From positions 35,893-99,892 of the forward strand of contig JADZFN010000021.1 of NCBI GenBank assembly GCA_020849895.1: a stretch of 64,000 nucleotides of DNA. Direction: 5' to 3'. The notes under the pieces are model-generated. The model saw only the letters and a list, made by a program, of their open reading frames with translations, did no database searches and was not told the origin of the DNA. The position numbers were made by a program, and so were the translations under genes. Source of the stretch: Verrucomicrobiia bacterium. Its GTDB lineage: Bacteria > Verrucomicrobiota > Verrucomicrobiia > JABWAM01. Every line of letters begins with the position of its first letter. Position 1 is the stretch's first letter. Positions 1 through 8,259 of the stretch are shown here, one piece after another.

Positions 1-1
1 A

Positions 2-1099
2 GTCGCGGCGGATCGGGAAAAGCAAGCTGCGGCGACGCGAATCGAAGAGGCGTCGGAAAAGCTGCGCGAGACGCGCGAGCGCGTGGAAGAGACGCAGCAG
101 GCGCTGACCGATCTCGAGGTGCGCCTGACGGAACGCCGGGCGGCCGCCGCGCATCTGGCCGAGCGCATCCAGCGGGAGCATTCCACCGACTTGGCCACGG
201 TCGTGCTCCTTCCGTTGAAGGGTCGGGGCGCGCCGGCGGAGGCGCTCCCGCCTGAAACGGCGTCCGCCGACGAATCGTCCGAACCGTCTTCGGGAGTGGG
301 CGATGCGGCGGCGGCCGCTTATGCGCCAGCAGCGGAGCTTCCGTTCGACACGTGGGACGGCGTGGCCGCGCGGGCGGAGGAAGTGCGCGCGAAACTGGAA
401 TCTCTCGGCCCCGTCAGCCTCGAGGCCGTGCAGGAATATCAGGAGCAGGAGGACCGCCATCGTTTTCTCACCCAGCAGTTCGAGGACCTTTCCGATTCGA
501 AAGACAATCTCACGGCGCTGATCCGCAAGATCAATGTGGAGACGCGGCGGATGTTCGGCGAGACCTTCGAGAAAATCCGCGTCAACTTCCTCCAGGTTTT
601 CACGGAGCTTTTCGGGGGAGGGAAGGCCGATCTCGCGCTCCTGGATGGCGACGATCCGCTCGAGTGCGGCATTGACATCGTGGCGCGGCCGCCGGGCAAG
701 CAGCTCCAGAACATCAGCCTGCTTTCCGGCGGCGAACGCACGATGACGGCAGTCGCGCTCCTCTTCGCCATCTACATGGTCAAGCCGAGTCCGTTCTGCG
801 TCCTCGACGAGATGGATGCGCCGCTCGACGAATCGAACATCGGACGCTTCATCGGGATGCTCCAGCGGTTTCTGGAACAGTCGCAGTTCCTCATCATCAC
901 CCACAACAAGCGCACGATCGCGATGGCGGATGCGCTTTACGGAGTGACCATGGAGGAACGGGGGGTTTCGAAGATCGTCTCCGTACGATTCCGTCCGAAG
1001 GGGGAGCCGCCCGCGGGCGAAAAAAGTCCCGCGAAGGCGCCCGTGGAGATCGGGTTCGCGAAGGCCGAGGAGAACGGCGGCAACAGCGAAAATACCTGA
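2..1099 (+). CDS. smc: SMC chromosome segregation ATPase, C-terminal part
   Basis: This is the 3' end of an SMC/condensin gene whose start lies left of the window; the frame is open from base 2. It encodes the end of the second coiled-coil arm and the C-terminal half of the ATPase head. The coiled coil is rich in Glu, Arg and Ala. The head carries the ABC signature 'LLSGGERTMTAVALLFAI' and the Walker B / D-loop 'FCVLDEMDAPLDESN', followed by the H-loop 'LIITHNKRT'. SMC uses ATP-driven head engagement to organise and segregate the chromosome. A poorly conserved Ala/Pro/Glu-rich stretch sits between the arm and the head. The C-terminal tail after the H-loop is Lys/Glu/Pro rich and probably disordered. 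The family assignment is secure. Confidence 0.95.
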   Translation, partial: VAADREKQAAATRIEEASEKLRETRERVEETQQALTDLEVRLTERRAAAAHLAERIQREHSTDLATVVLLPLKGRGAPAEALPPETASADESSEPSSGVGDAAAAAYAPAAELPFDTWDGVAARAEEVRAKLESLGPVSLEAVQEYQEQEDRHRFLTQQFEDLSDSKDNLTALIRKINVETRRMFGETFEKIRVNFLQVFTELFGGGKADLALLDGDDPLECGIDIVARPPGKQLQNISLLSGGERTMTAVALLFAIYMVKPSPFCVLDEMDAPLDESNIGRFIGMLQRFLEQSQFLIITHNKRTIAMADALYGVTMEERGVSKIVSVRFRPKGEPPAGEKSPAKAPVEIGFAKAEENGGNSENT

Positions 1100-1150
1100 G
1101 AGGGTGTTTGAAAATTCGACAGAGGGCAGGCCAATTTTCAAACACCCTCT
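1099..1150. terminator. Perfect 18-bp inverted repeat between convergent genes
   Basis: The arms at 1099-1116 and 1133-1150 are exact reverse complements (18 bp) around a 16-nt loop. The left arm begins at the last base of the smc stop codon and the right arm ends 24 bp before the ispF stop. The position between two convergent genes suits a bidirectional terminator. There is no clear U-tract, so a dispersed palindromic repeat or the remains of a small mobile repeat is an alternative. Confidence 0.55.
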
Positions 1151-1174
1151 GAGGCCGGACGCGCGTCGCGCGCT

Positions 1175-1651
1175 TCATTCGGTGTCCACGCAGGCGACGG
1201 CGAGGGCGACGACGCCCTCCTTGCGCCCGACGAACCCCATCCATTCGCAGGTGGTCGCCTTCACGGCGATGCGGCCGGCGGGGATCCCGAGGACGCGGGA
1301 GAGGTTTTCCAGCATGACCGGCAGGTGAGGCGCGAGCTTCGGTTCCTGGGCGATGAGCGTGGCATCCACGTTGTGGATCGCAGCCTTCCGCGCCGCGAGC
1401 GTCTCCCGGACCTTCGCGAGCAGATGGAGACTGTCGGCGTCCTTCCATCGGGCGTCCGTGTTGGGAAAAAAATGACCGATGTCGCGCTCGCCGACGGCGC
1501 CGAGCAGGGCGTCCATGATCGCGTGGACGAGGGCGTCGGCGTCCGAATGTCCCGTAAGGCCGCGGGGGTGGGGGATGACGACGCCGCCCAGAATGCAGGG
1601 GCGGCCTTCTTCGAAGGCGTGAACGTCCACGCCGAGTCCGACTTTGATCAT
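1175..1651 (-). CDS. ispF: 2-C-methyl-D-erythritol 2,4-cyclodiphosphate synthase
   Basis: IspF performs the fifth step of the MEP isoprenoid pathway, converting CDP-methylerythritol 2-phosphate to the cyclic diphosphate with release of CMP. The 158-aa product has the usual family length. The zinc ligands are visible: D9 and H11 in 'GVDVHAF', and H43 after the 'HSDADALVHAIMDAL' loop. The 'RDIGHFFPNTD' motif and the C-terminal 'GFVGRKEGV' CDP-binding segment are also present. Its start codon overlaps the ispD stop by 4 bp, so the two consecutive pathway steps are translationally coupled. The CDS ends facing smc across the palindrome. Confidence 0.96.
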   Translation of the reverse strand: MIKVGLGVDVHAFEEGRPCILGGVVIPHPRGLTGHSDADALVHAIMDALLGAVGERDIGHFFPNTDARWKDADSLHLLAKVRETLAARKAAIHNVDATLIAQEPKLAPHLPVMLENLSRVLGIPAGRIAVKATTCEWMGFVGRKEGVVALAVACVDTE

Positions 1652-2346
1652 GAGGTTTTTTCTCGTTGCGAAAGGATCGTCTCCGCGAGGAACACGTCCT
1701 CCGGGGAGGTCACTTTCAAATTGGTCGCGTCGCTCTCGACGATCTGCACTTCGTGGCCGGCGCGTTCGGCGGCGGACGCGTCGTCGGTGACGAGGACCCG
1801 TTGGCGGATGAGCGGCGCGTAAGCGTCCCGGATGATGACGAAACGGAACGCCTGCGGCGTTTGGGCGGCGCGGAGGAGGGTGCGGTCGAGCGTTTCGACG
1901 ATGCGCGGATCTTCCGGCGAGCGGATCCGTTTGATCGTGTCGTGGACGGGCGCCGCCGGGATTGCCGCGCCGTGTTCCGCTGCGGCGGCCGCGCAGCGCC
2001 GGATCAGGTCGGGGGTGACGAGGGCGCGCGCGGCGTCGTGGATCAGGACGATTTCAGGCGGAGGGACGAGGGCCTGGAGACCGTTCCAGACGGAATCCTG
2101 GCGTTCGACGCCGCCGGGAACGATGGCCGAGATCCTGGTGAGGCCCCAGGAGGAAGCGAGGCGGGTGTATTCGGGGATCCGGCCGGGGCGAGCGACGAGG
2201 ACGATCCGGTCTACCGCTGCGCACGCCTCGATCGCGCGCAGGACGCGGCGCAGGAGGGGTTCGCCCCGCACCTCGATCAAAAGCTTGTCTCCGCCTCCCA
2301 TCCGCCGGCCGCTTCCGCCAGCGAGGAGGATGACCGAGGCGGTCAT
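1648..2346 (-). CDS. ispD: 2-C-methyl-D-erythritol 4-phosphate cytidylyltransferase
   Basis: IspD transfers CMP from CTP to MEP in the non-mevalonate isoprenoid pathway. The 232-aa protein starts with the nucleotidyltransferase fingerprint 'LLAGGSGRRMGGGDKL' (residues 7-22). It also carries 'VLIHDAARALV', the metal-binding segment, and 'AAQTPQAF' near residue 160, both family hallmarks. The gene overlaps both the upstream PIN/TRAM gene and downstream ispF by ATGA-type junctions. This PIN/TRAM-ispD-ispF order is seen in several other bacterial phyla. Confidence 0.95.
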   Translation of the reverse strand: MTASVILLAGGSGRRMGGGDKLLIEVRGEPLLRRVLRAIEACAAVDRIVLVARPGRIPEYTRLASSWGLTRISAIVPGGVERQDSVWNGLQALVPPPEIVLIHDAARALVTPDLIRRCAAAAAEHGAAIPAAPVHDTIKRIRSPEDPRIVETLDRTLLRAAQTPQAFRFVIIRDAYAPLIRQRVLVTDDASAAERAGHEVQIVESDATNLKVTSPEDVFLAETILSQREKTS

Positions 2347-3362
2347 CGCAGATTCTCCGCGTGCGAGGAGGCGAGCTCTCCGAAGGCCATGCGTCCGGCG
2401 GAGGTCATGATCGAGCTGGTGATGACGACCTCGATTTCGCGCCCGATCATTTCCCGCGCATGGTTGACGACGAGCATGGTCCCGTCGGCGAGGAAGCCGA
2501 CCCCCTGATGCGGGTCCTTGCCCTCGCGAATGAGGCGGAGCATGAGGCGCTCGCCGGCGATCAGCGGGATGCGCAGGGCGCCGGCAAGCTGGTGGACGTT
2601 GAGTACGCGCACCTTCTGGATTTCGGCGATGCGTCCGAGGTTGTAATTCGTGGTGACGAGACGGGCTTGATAAAGCGATGCGAGATGGAGGTAGCGGGCT
2701 TCGTTCGAGGCGGCATTTTCGTCGGATTCGTGGACGCTCATCTCGAGGTTGGGCAGGGCGCGCAGCTCGTTGAGCAGGTCGAGGCCGCGGCGGCCTTTCT
2801 GTCGCCGCGCGGAGTCCGGGCTTTCTCCGAGGTCCTGGAGCTCCTTCAGGACGAAACGCGGCACCACAAGGGTGCCTTCCACATAACCGCTCTTGCAGAG
2901 GTCGGCGATGCGTCCGTCAATGATGGCGCTGGTGTCGAGGATCCAGGTGAAATCGGCGGGCCGCGAGCGCATGAGGCGCACGTAGGGGATGATGAGGCTG
3001 AACTCGTCGCGGTTGCTCCGCAGGGCGAGCATGGTGCCCAGATAACCGAAGACGAGGTAGATCACGAGGCGAATGACCCATTCCATGTCCTCGCTGACGT
3101 GCTTGAAGAGGCCCGAGGCCAGCACGAGCGTAGCCAGTACGCAACCCAGGATCAGCCCGAAGGTGGCGCTGGAAAACGCGCGCAGGGAAATCCCTTTCAT
3201 CAGGCGGTCGGCGAGGATCACCCCCAAACCCAGCGCCAGGCCGAGAAACGCGCCGAGCCAGGGCTGCTCGCTCCAGCCTTCAACGATCCGCGCGATATAC
3301 CATCCGGCGACGCCGCAGCCGGTGAGAAACAGGGTCCGGAACAGGAGGAGGGTCTGCTCCAT
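2343..3362 (-). CDS. Membrane-anchored PIN/TRAM domain protein (YacL-like)
   Basis: The protein has about four N-terminal hydrophobic helices (residues 1-115), then a PIN nuclease-like domain beginning 'WILDTSAIIDGRIADL' with the predicted catalytic Asp at 143. A TRAM domain (about 285-325) binds RNA or nucleic acid in other proteins. This is the architecture of Bacillus YacL-type proteins, which are inferred to be RNA-cleaving or RNA-binding membrane proteins of unknown precise target. The 339-aa length is normal. It sits between the mla genes and ispD with 2 bp and 4-bp-overlap spacing, so it is part of the same transcript. Confidence 0.88.
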   Translation of the reverse strand: MEQTLLLFRTLFLTGCGVAGWYIARIVEGWSEQPWLGAFLGLALGLGVILADRLMKGISLRAFSSATFGLILGCVLATLVLASGLFKHVSEDMEWVIRLVIYLVFGYLGTMLALRSNRDEFSLIIPYVRLMRSRPADFTWILDTSAIIDGRIADLCKSGYVEGTLVVPRFVLKELQDLGESPDSARRQKGRRGLDLLNELRALPNLEMSVHESDENAASNEARYLHLASLYQARLVTTNYNLGRIAEIQKVRVLNVHQLAGALRIPLIAGERLMLRLIREGKDPHQGVGFLADGTMLVVNHAREMIGREIEVVITSSIMTSAGRMAFGELASSHAENLR

Positions 3363-3364
3363 GG

Positions 3365-4129
3365 TCAGGGCGGGCGCATGCCGGGCGCAGGTTTCTTCGG
3401 GTCGGGATAGCGTTCGTCGCCTTTCTCGCGATAGAGCAGCCCGTGCACGCGCCAGTTGTGGATCAGGCGCTTGAGCTCGTCGTGGAGTTCGGGGTCGTTG
3501 AGGAGCTTGCCGAAGGTGCCTTCGCCCTTCTGAACGCGCGCGAGGATGACGTTCAGCCGGTCGGCGCCACCCTGCAGTTTGCCGCCGAGCTCGGAGAAGC
3601 TGCGGATGCCGCTCTTGAGGTCGGTGAGGGTTTTCGCGTCGAGCATGGCGTCCGAGAACTTGTCCACCGCCGTATTGAGCTTGCGGATGGCTTCGCCGGC
3701 CTGCGCGGCGGCGTCGGTGAAGTCGAAGGGATCGGTGCCTCGGAGTCGTTCGCCTCCCTTGAGGAGCGGTGCGGTCGAGGAGACGGGGAGCACCACGATG
3801 TGTTTGTCGCCAAGGAATCCCGACTGCTTGATGAGAAAACGCGCGTCGTCGCGGATACCGGTCCGGTCGAACAGATCCACCTCCACCTCGACGCCGGCGC
3901 CGTTCTCGTGCAGACGGATGCTCCCGACCTTGCCCACAGGAACGCCCGCGAAAAGGACCTGCGCGCCGCGCACGAGACCTCCGGCGTTGGCGAATTCCAC
4001 CGTGATGGGGTATCCGCCGCGGAAGCGGTCACCCACCTTGCCGAAGTGCAGGATGAGGGAGCAGGCCACCAGAACGCCGACAAAAACAAAAATTCCCACT
4101 GTCCGCTGAATTCGACGTTCGTCGTTCAT
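3365..4129 (-). CDS. mlaD: MlaD/MCE-family lipid-transport substrate-binding protein
   Basis: It has one N-terminal transmembrane helix (about residues 11-28), then a single MCE domain with 'GYPITVEFANAGGLVRGAQV' (about residues 39-58) and 'GFLGDKHIVVLP'. A C-terminal helical region contains 'ADRLNVILARVQKGEGTFG', typical of MlaD-like proteins. It would form the periplasmic ring of an inner-membrane ABC system that moves phospholipids between the membranes. The start overlaps mlaF by 4 bp. The family is clear; the exact lipid and the direction of transport cannot be read from sequence. Confidence 0.9.
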   Translation of the reverse strand: MNDERRIQRTVGIFVFVGVLVACSLILHFGKVGDRFRGGYPITVEFANAGGLVRGAQVLFAGVPVGKVGSIRLHENGAGVEVEVDLFDRTGIRDDARFLIKQSGFLGDKHIVVLPVSSTAPLLKGGERLRGTDPFDFTDAAAQAGEAIRKLNTAVDKFSDAMLDAKTLTDLKSGIRSFSELGGKLQGGADRLNVILARVQKGEGTFGKLLNDPELHDELKRLIHNWRVHGLLYREKGDERYPDPKKPAPGMRPP

Positions 4130-4899
4130 AAGGTTTTTTTTGCGCCTTCCCCTCCGTCGCCTCCGTCGCGCTCTTCCGAGACGCCGCGGATGAAGTTGCG
4201 CACAATCGGGTCGGAGCTCTCTTGTATCTCACGCGGGGCGCCCGAAACAAGGATTTTACCCCGATGCAACATCGCGATGCGCTCGCCCACCATGTAGGCG
4301 CTTGTCATGTCGTGGGTGACGACGATCGAGGTGACGTGGAAGCTGTCGGACATCTTGAGGATGAGGCGGTTGATCGAGTCGGCCATCTGCGGGTCGAGCC
4401 CTGTGGTGGGCTCGTCGTAGAGCATGATGCGGGGGCGGCTGATGATCGCGCGGGCGAGACCGATGCGCTTGCGCATCCCGCCTGAGAGCTCCGCGGGCTT
4501 CTTCCCCTCCTGACCGGTCATCCCGACGACGTCGAGCACCTGCGCCACGCGCTCGCGGATTTCCTTCGGGCTCGCGGTACGGTGCTCGAGGAGGCTGAAC
4601 GCGACGTTGTGGAAGACGTCGAGTGAATCGAAAAGGGCGGACCCCTGGAAGAGCACCCCGATCCCCTGACGGATCGGGTTCAAGTCGCGTTCAGGGAGAG
4701 GGACGAGGTCCCGTCCGTCAATGCGCAGGCTGCCGGTGTCCGGCTTCAGCAGCCCCGCAATATGGCGGAGGAGGACGCTCTTTCCGCAGCCACTGCCGCC
4801 GATGATCACGAGACGCTCCGAGTCGGCGACCGCGAGGTCCACCCCTTGAAGGACCGGCGTCCCGAAGAACGATTTTTTGAGTCCGGCGATCTCGATCAT
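4126..4899 (-). CDS. mlaF: Lipid-transport ABC ATPase (MlaF-like)
   Basis: This is a complete 257-aa ABC ATPase. Walker A is 'GGSGCGKS' at residues 34-41, the signature is 'LSGGMRKRIGLARAI', and Walker B is 'IMLYDEPTTGLDP', followed by the switch His in 'VVTHD'. The 'SGGMRKR' form is characteristic of MlaF/Ttg2A proteins that partner MCE systems. It sits between the permease gene and the MCE protein gene with ATGA overlaps on both sides, the standard E-F-D order. It powers lipid movement from the cytoplasmic face. Confidence 0.94.
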   Translation of the reverse strand: MIEIAGLKKSFFGTPVLQGVDLAVADSERLVIIGGSGCGKSVLLRHIAGLLKPDTGSLRIDGRDLVPLPERDLNPIRQGIGVLFQGSALFDSLDVFHNVAFSLLEHRTASPKEIRERVAQVLDVVGMTGQEGKKPAELSGGMRKRIGLARAIISRPRIMLYDEPTTGLDPQMADSINRLILKMSDSFHVTSIVVTHDMTSAYMVGERIAMLHRGKILVSGAPREIQESSDPIVRNFIRGVSEERDGGDGGEGAKKTL

Positions 4900-5681
4900 G
4901 GGGGGATGATCTTGCTGAGGAGCATCGTGACGAAGAAGTTGGTGATGAGGATCGCGATGGAGGAGTTCACGACCGCTTCGGTGGTGGCGCGGCCGACCCC
5001 TTCAGCGCCTCCCTCGCAGTGGAGGCCCTCGCGACAACTGATGAAAACGACGAGGAAGGCGAAGATGAAGACCTTAATCAGCCCCGTGTAGATGTCCTTG
5101 TCCTCTGTGTAGATATACATGTTGTGGAGGAAGTAGGCGCCGTCAATGTTCAGCACCTCGACGCCGACGACGTAGCCGCTGAAAATCCCGATTGCGATGG
5201 ACATCGCGGTGAGGAGAGGGAGCGAGAAGGCGATGGCGACCATGCGCGGGACGACGAGGTATTCGATCGGCAGGACGGCCATCGAACGGAGGGCGTCAAT
5301 CTGTTCGGTCACGCGCATCGTGCCGATCTCGGCGGCCATCGCGGCGCCGACGCGCCCTGCGATCATGAGCGAGGTGATGATCGGGGCGAGCTCGCGCGAG
5401 AGCGCGATCGAGACGGCGGGTCCCGTCGAGGTGTCCATCCGCACCTTGTGGAATTGGAAGTAGCTTTGCGCGGAGAAGACCATCCCGATGAACGCACCGG
5501 TGAGCAGGACCACGGGGAGGGAGCGCACCCCGATATTCCAGGTCTGAAACGCCGTTTCCCGCCAGCGCGGACGCATCGTGACGAGGGCGCGGAACGATTC
5601 CGCCGCCAGCATGCCGACGCTGCCGAGGTAATCCACGAAGCGCAGCGTGCCGGCGCCGAACCGCTGGAAAAAGCGTTCCAT
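4896..5681 (-). CDS. mlaE: Lipid-transport permease (MlaE-like)
   Basis: This is the membrane permease of the MCE system. I place the start at 5681, giving 261 aa beginning 'MERFFQRFGAGTLRFVDYLG', which matches the usual MlaE length. An in-frame upstream extension to 5993 would add about 100 residues of unlikely composition and run into the divergent gene. Five to six hydrophobic segments are visible, with the conserved 'ELAPIITSLMIAGRVGAAMA' loop and 'EIGTMRVTEQIDALRSM' coupling helix. The C-terminal cysteine-containing loop 'SCREGLHCEGGAEGVGRATT' is also typical. First gene of the minus-strand operon. Confidence 0.92.
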   Translation of the reverse strand: MERFFQRFGAGTLRFVDYLGSVGMLAAESFRALVTMRPRWRETAFQTWNIGVRSLPVVLLTGAFIGMVFSAQSYFQFHKVRMDTSTGPAVSIALSRELAPIITSLMIAGRVGAAMAAEIGTMRVTEQIDALRSMAVLPIEYLVVPRMVAIAFSLPLLTAMSIAIGIFSGYVVGVEVLNIDGAYFLHNMYIYTEDKDIYTGLIKVFIFAFLVVFISCREGLHCEGGAEGVGRATTEAVVNSSIAILITNFFVTMLLSKIIPP

Positions 5682-5826
5682 CCGGCGGGCACGATAGGAG
5701 AGCGGAGAGGGCAGGGCAAGCACGGCCCGGTCCATTCCACCGCTCCACCTCGGCCCGGAGGGAAACGGCAGGAGGCGGGTCCGGACTCCCCGATCGCGGG
5801 GGGTTCTGCTAGGCTCCGCGGTGGCG

Positions 5827-6648
5827 ATGATCAGCGCAGCCGTCTTCACTCTGAACGAGGAGATCCATCTCCCGCGCTGCCTCGAATCGCTCCGGGAATG
5901 CGACGATGTGGCGGTCGTGGACTCCTTCAGCGCGGATCGGACCCTCGAGATCGCGCGCGCGGCCGGCGCCCGGGTCTTCCAGCATGCGTTCACGGGTTTC
6001 GGCGATCAACGGACGTGGGCGTTCGCGGAAATCTCCTTTCGTCATCCGTGGGTGCTGGTGCTCGACGCGGACGAGCGGGTGACGCCGGAGCTCTGGGCGG
6101 AGATGCTCCAAAAAACGGCGACCGCGTCTCGGGACGTCGGAGCGTTCCGCTTGAAACGCCGGTTCTTCTGGGAAGGCCGCTGGCTACGGCGGGCGAACCT
6201 ATACCCCTCGTGGATGGTGCGCCTCGTGCGGCCCGAACGAGTGCGTTACGTCAATCGCGGCCACGCCGAGACGCAGGAAGTGGACGGACGCGTGGCCTCG
6301 CTCGATGAAGATCTTCTCGACGAGAATCTGAAAGGGATCGCGGAATGGCGGCGGCGGCAGGCGCGCTACGCGGAGGAGGAGGCGCGTTTCGAGGCGTCCG
6401 ACGCGGGGCCGCTGCGCGCGAGCCGCCTGTTCTCGGCCGATCCGCTCGCGCGCAGGGCCGCATGGAAACGCCTGGCCCGACGGTGCCCGGTGCGCGGCAT
6501 GGGCTATTTTTTGTATTCGGGCGTCCTTCGCGGAGGATTTCTGGATGGATGGACTGGGTTGCGGTTTTGCCTCGAAAAAGCCCGGTTCCAGAGACAGATT
6601 CAGCGGCGCGCCGCCGAACTCCGGCGCGAACGAGCCGCATCGCGATGA
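5827..6648 (+). CDS. Glycosyltransferase family 2, LPS-core type
   Basis: The protein starts 'MISAAVFTLNEEIHLPRCL' and carries the GT2 elements 'VVDSFSADRTLEIA' and 'VLVLDADERV' (the DxD). It resembles the WaaE/KdtX-like group that adds a sugar to the LPS inner core. I prefer ATG 5827 over GTG 5821 because relatives begin this way; no good ribosome binding site marks either. The C-terminal third is Arg-rich and amphipathic, suggesting membrane association. It overlaps the following methyltransferase gene by 4 bp, pointing to a small envelope-glycan operon divergent from mla. Confidence 0.8.
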   Translation: MISAAVFTLNEEIHLPRCLESLRECDDVAVVDSFSADRTLEIARAAGARVFQHAFTGFGDQRTWAFAEISFRHPWVLVLDADERVTPELWAEMLQKTATASRDVGAFRLKRRFFWEGRWLRRANLYPSWMVRLVRPERVRYVNRGHAETQEVDGRVASLDEDLLDENLKGIAEWRRRQARYAEEEARFEASDAGPLRASRLFSADPLARRAAWKRLARRCPVRGMGYFLYSGVLRGGFLDGWTGLRFCLEKARFQRQIQRRAAELRRERAASR

Positions 6649-7313
6649 AAGCCCAATGGATCAAGGATCTCGTCCACGGCACGTTGGGCGAACTGTCGGT
6701 GTTGAACCGGATCCGGCTCCTCGCCTTCGGACGTGGAAAACTGCGCGCGCGCCGCGCGGACGGCAAACTTTGGGTCCATCTCGGTTGCGGGCGGCATTAC
6801 ATCGAGGGGATGGTCAACGTGGACGTTAATCCGTTCGTGCGTTCGGAAGTGTGGCTCGACCTGCGCAAGAGGTTGCCGTTTTCGGACGGCAGCGTGGATG
6901 CGATCTACTGCTGCCACACACTGGAACATTTTTTCGAGCCGGACGCGCGGGCGATCGTGGCCGACGGTTTGCGGACGCTGAAACCGGGAGGAGGAATTCG
7001 GATCGTCACTCCCGATCTGCGCAAGGCGGCGGAAGCCTATCTGAGAGGCGATGCTGCGTGGTTTCCGGATTTTCCCGACCGGCGGCGTTCGGCGGGGGGA
7101 CGGATGGCGAACTTCCTCTTCTGCCGCGACCAGCACCGCCTCGCGTATGATTTCGGTTTTTGGGAGGAAATTCTTTCCTCGTCGGGTTTCTCGGAGGTCC
7201 GCGAGAAGGGGCCTCACGAGTCGGACGTTTTTCCCGCGGCGGAGCTCTCGAGGTTCGAGTACGAGACTCCCGAGAAACCCAGCTCGGTGTTCGTCGAGGC
7301 GTTTCGTCCCTGA
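6645..7313 (+). CDS. SAM-dependent methyltransferase, class I
   Basis: This 222-aa protein starts at the ATG that overlaps the glycosyltransferase stop (ATGA). It has the class I methyltransferase motif I 'WVHLGCGRHYIEGMVNVDV' and motif II/III 'DAIYCCHTLEHF', followed by 'TLKPGGGIRIVTPD'. This is the subtype often found among surface-polysaccharide genes, where it modifies a sugar or a lipid-linked intermediate. The substrate is not evident. Coupling to the glycosyltransferase suggests both act on the same glycan. Confidence 0.8.
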   Translation: MKAQWIKDLVHGTLGELSVLNRIRLLAFGRGKLRARRADGKLWVHLGCGRHYIEGMVNVDVNPFVRSEVWLDLRKRLPFSDGSVDAIYCCHTLEHFFEPDARAIVADGLRTLKPGGGIRIVTPDLRKAAEAYLRGDAAWFPDFPDRRRSAGGRMANFLFCRDQHRLAYDFGFWEEILSSSGFSEVREKGPHESDVFPAAELSRFEYETPEKPSSVFVEAFRP

Positions 7314-7355
7314 AGGGAGGCGCAGCCTTTTTTTGCGATCGGACGGCGGGGGATC

Positions 7356-8219
7356 TCAATCGCGCGATTCCCGCAGGAAATCGAGAAGGGTTTCTCGCCA
7401 GGGACGGACCGCGTGGCCGGTGAGCGTTTCGTAACGCGCGGTGTCGAGGACCGAGTAGGGCGGACGTCGGGCGGGGAGGCCGAGTGAGGCGGAGGAGATC
7501 GGCTCGATCGCGCGGCAGCGGACGGGGAGGCCGAGGCGATGCGCTTCCTCGACGAGCGCCGCGGCGAAATCGAACCACGAAAGCTCTCCGCGGTTGGAGA
7601 AGTGCATGAGGCCCTCGGCGCGGCGGGCGACGAGGGCCTCGAGCGCCGTGGCGAGATCGGAGGCATACGTGCAGTTGCCGATTCGGTCGTTCGCGACGCG
7701 GAGTGTCTCATCAGAGGCGATCATTTTGCGGAGACGGCAGAGGAACGTCCTGCCTCCGCGGTCGAACACCCAGGCGACGCGCACCACGAGGGCCGAAGGG
7801 TCTTCGGCGAGGACGCGGCGTTCGCCTTCGAGCTTCGAGGCGCCGTAGACGCTGAGGGGGCGCGCGAGGTCGTCCTCGCGATAGGGGCGCCGGCGCGCGC
7901 CGTCGAAGACGTAGTCGGTGCTCACGTGAACGAAACGGAGGCCGCGCGCCCGGCAGGCGGCGGCGGCGCGCGCCGGCGCCGCGGCATTCACCTCGAATGC
8001 GCGCTCTCGTTCGGTTTCACAGCGGTCCACGGCGGTCAACGCCGCCGCATTGAAGACGCAGGCCGGACGATCGCGGTCGAGCACGGCCTCGAGCGCGGGG
8101 GTGTCGCAGAGGTCGAGCGCGGCGTGCGGTGCGGCAACACAAGGCATCCCGAGCGCCGCGTAATGGCGGACGAGCGCGCCACCGAGGATGCCGCCGGCGC
8201 CGAGGACCAACCGGCTCAT
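7356..8219 (-). CDS. rfbD: dTDP-4-dehydrorhamnose reductase
   Basis: RfbD/RmlD reduces dTDP-4-dehydrorhamnose to dTDP-L-rhamnose for surface polysaccharide. The 287-aa protein shows the N-terminal Rossmann GxxGxxG ('VLGAGGILGGALVRHY'), the 'VFNAAALTAVDRCE' segment typical of RmlD, and the SDR catalytic 'YGASKLEGE' (YxxxK). The other rml genes are not in the window. It runs convergent to the methyltransferase gene and is followed only by a short intergenic gap. Confidence 0.88.
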   Translation of the reverse strand: MSRLVLGAGGILGGALVRHYAALGMPCVAAPHAALDLCDTPALEAVLDRDRPACVFNAAALTAVDRCETERERAFEVNAAAPARAAAACRARGLRFVHVSTDYVFDGARRRPYREDDLARPLSVYGASKLEGERRVLAEDPSALVVRVAWVFDRGGRTFLCRLRKMIASDETLRVANDRIGNCTYASDLATALEALVARRAEGLMHFSNRGELSWFDFAAALVEEAHRLGLPVRCRAIEPISSASLGLPARRPPYSVLDTARYETLTGHAVRPWRETLLDFLRESRD

Positions 8220-8259
8220 GGAGCGGACCGTCGGGCGTTTCGCCGGCCGAGGATCGCGC

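Noticed and set aside
4896..5993. A 365-aa reading of the MlaE permease with a long N-terminal extension.
   Set aside because: The extra ~100 residues are Arg/Ser-rich, not membrane-like, and overlap the divergent glycosyltransferase; start 5681 gives the family length.
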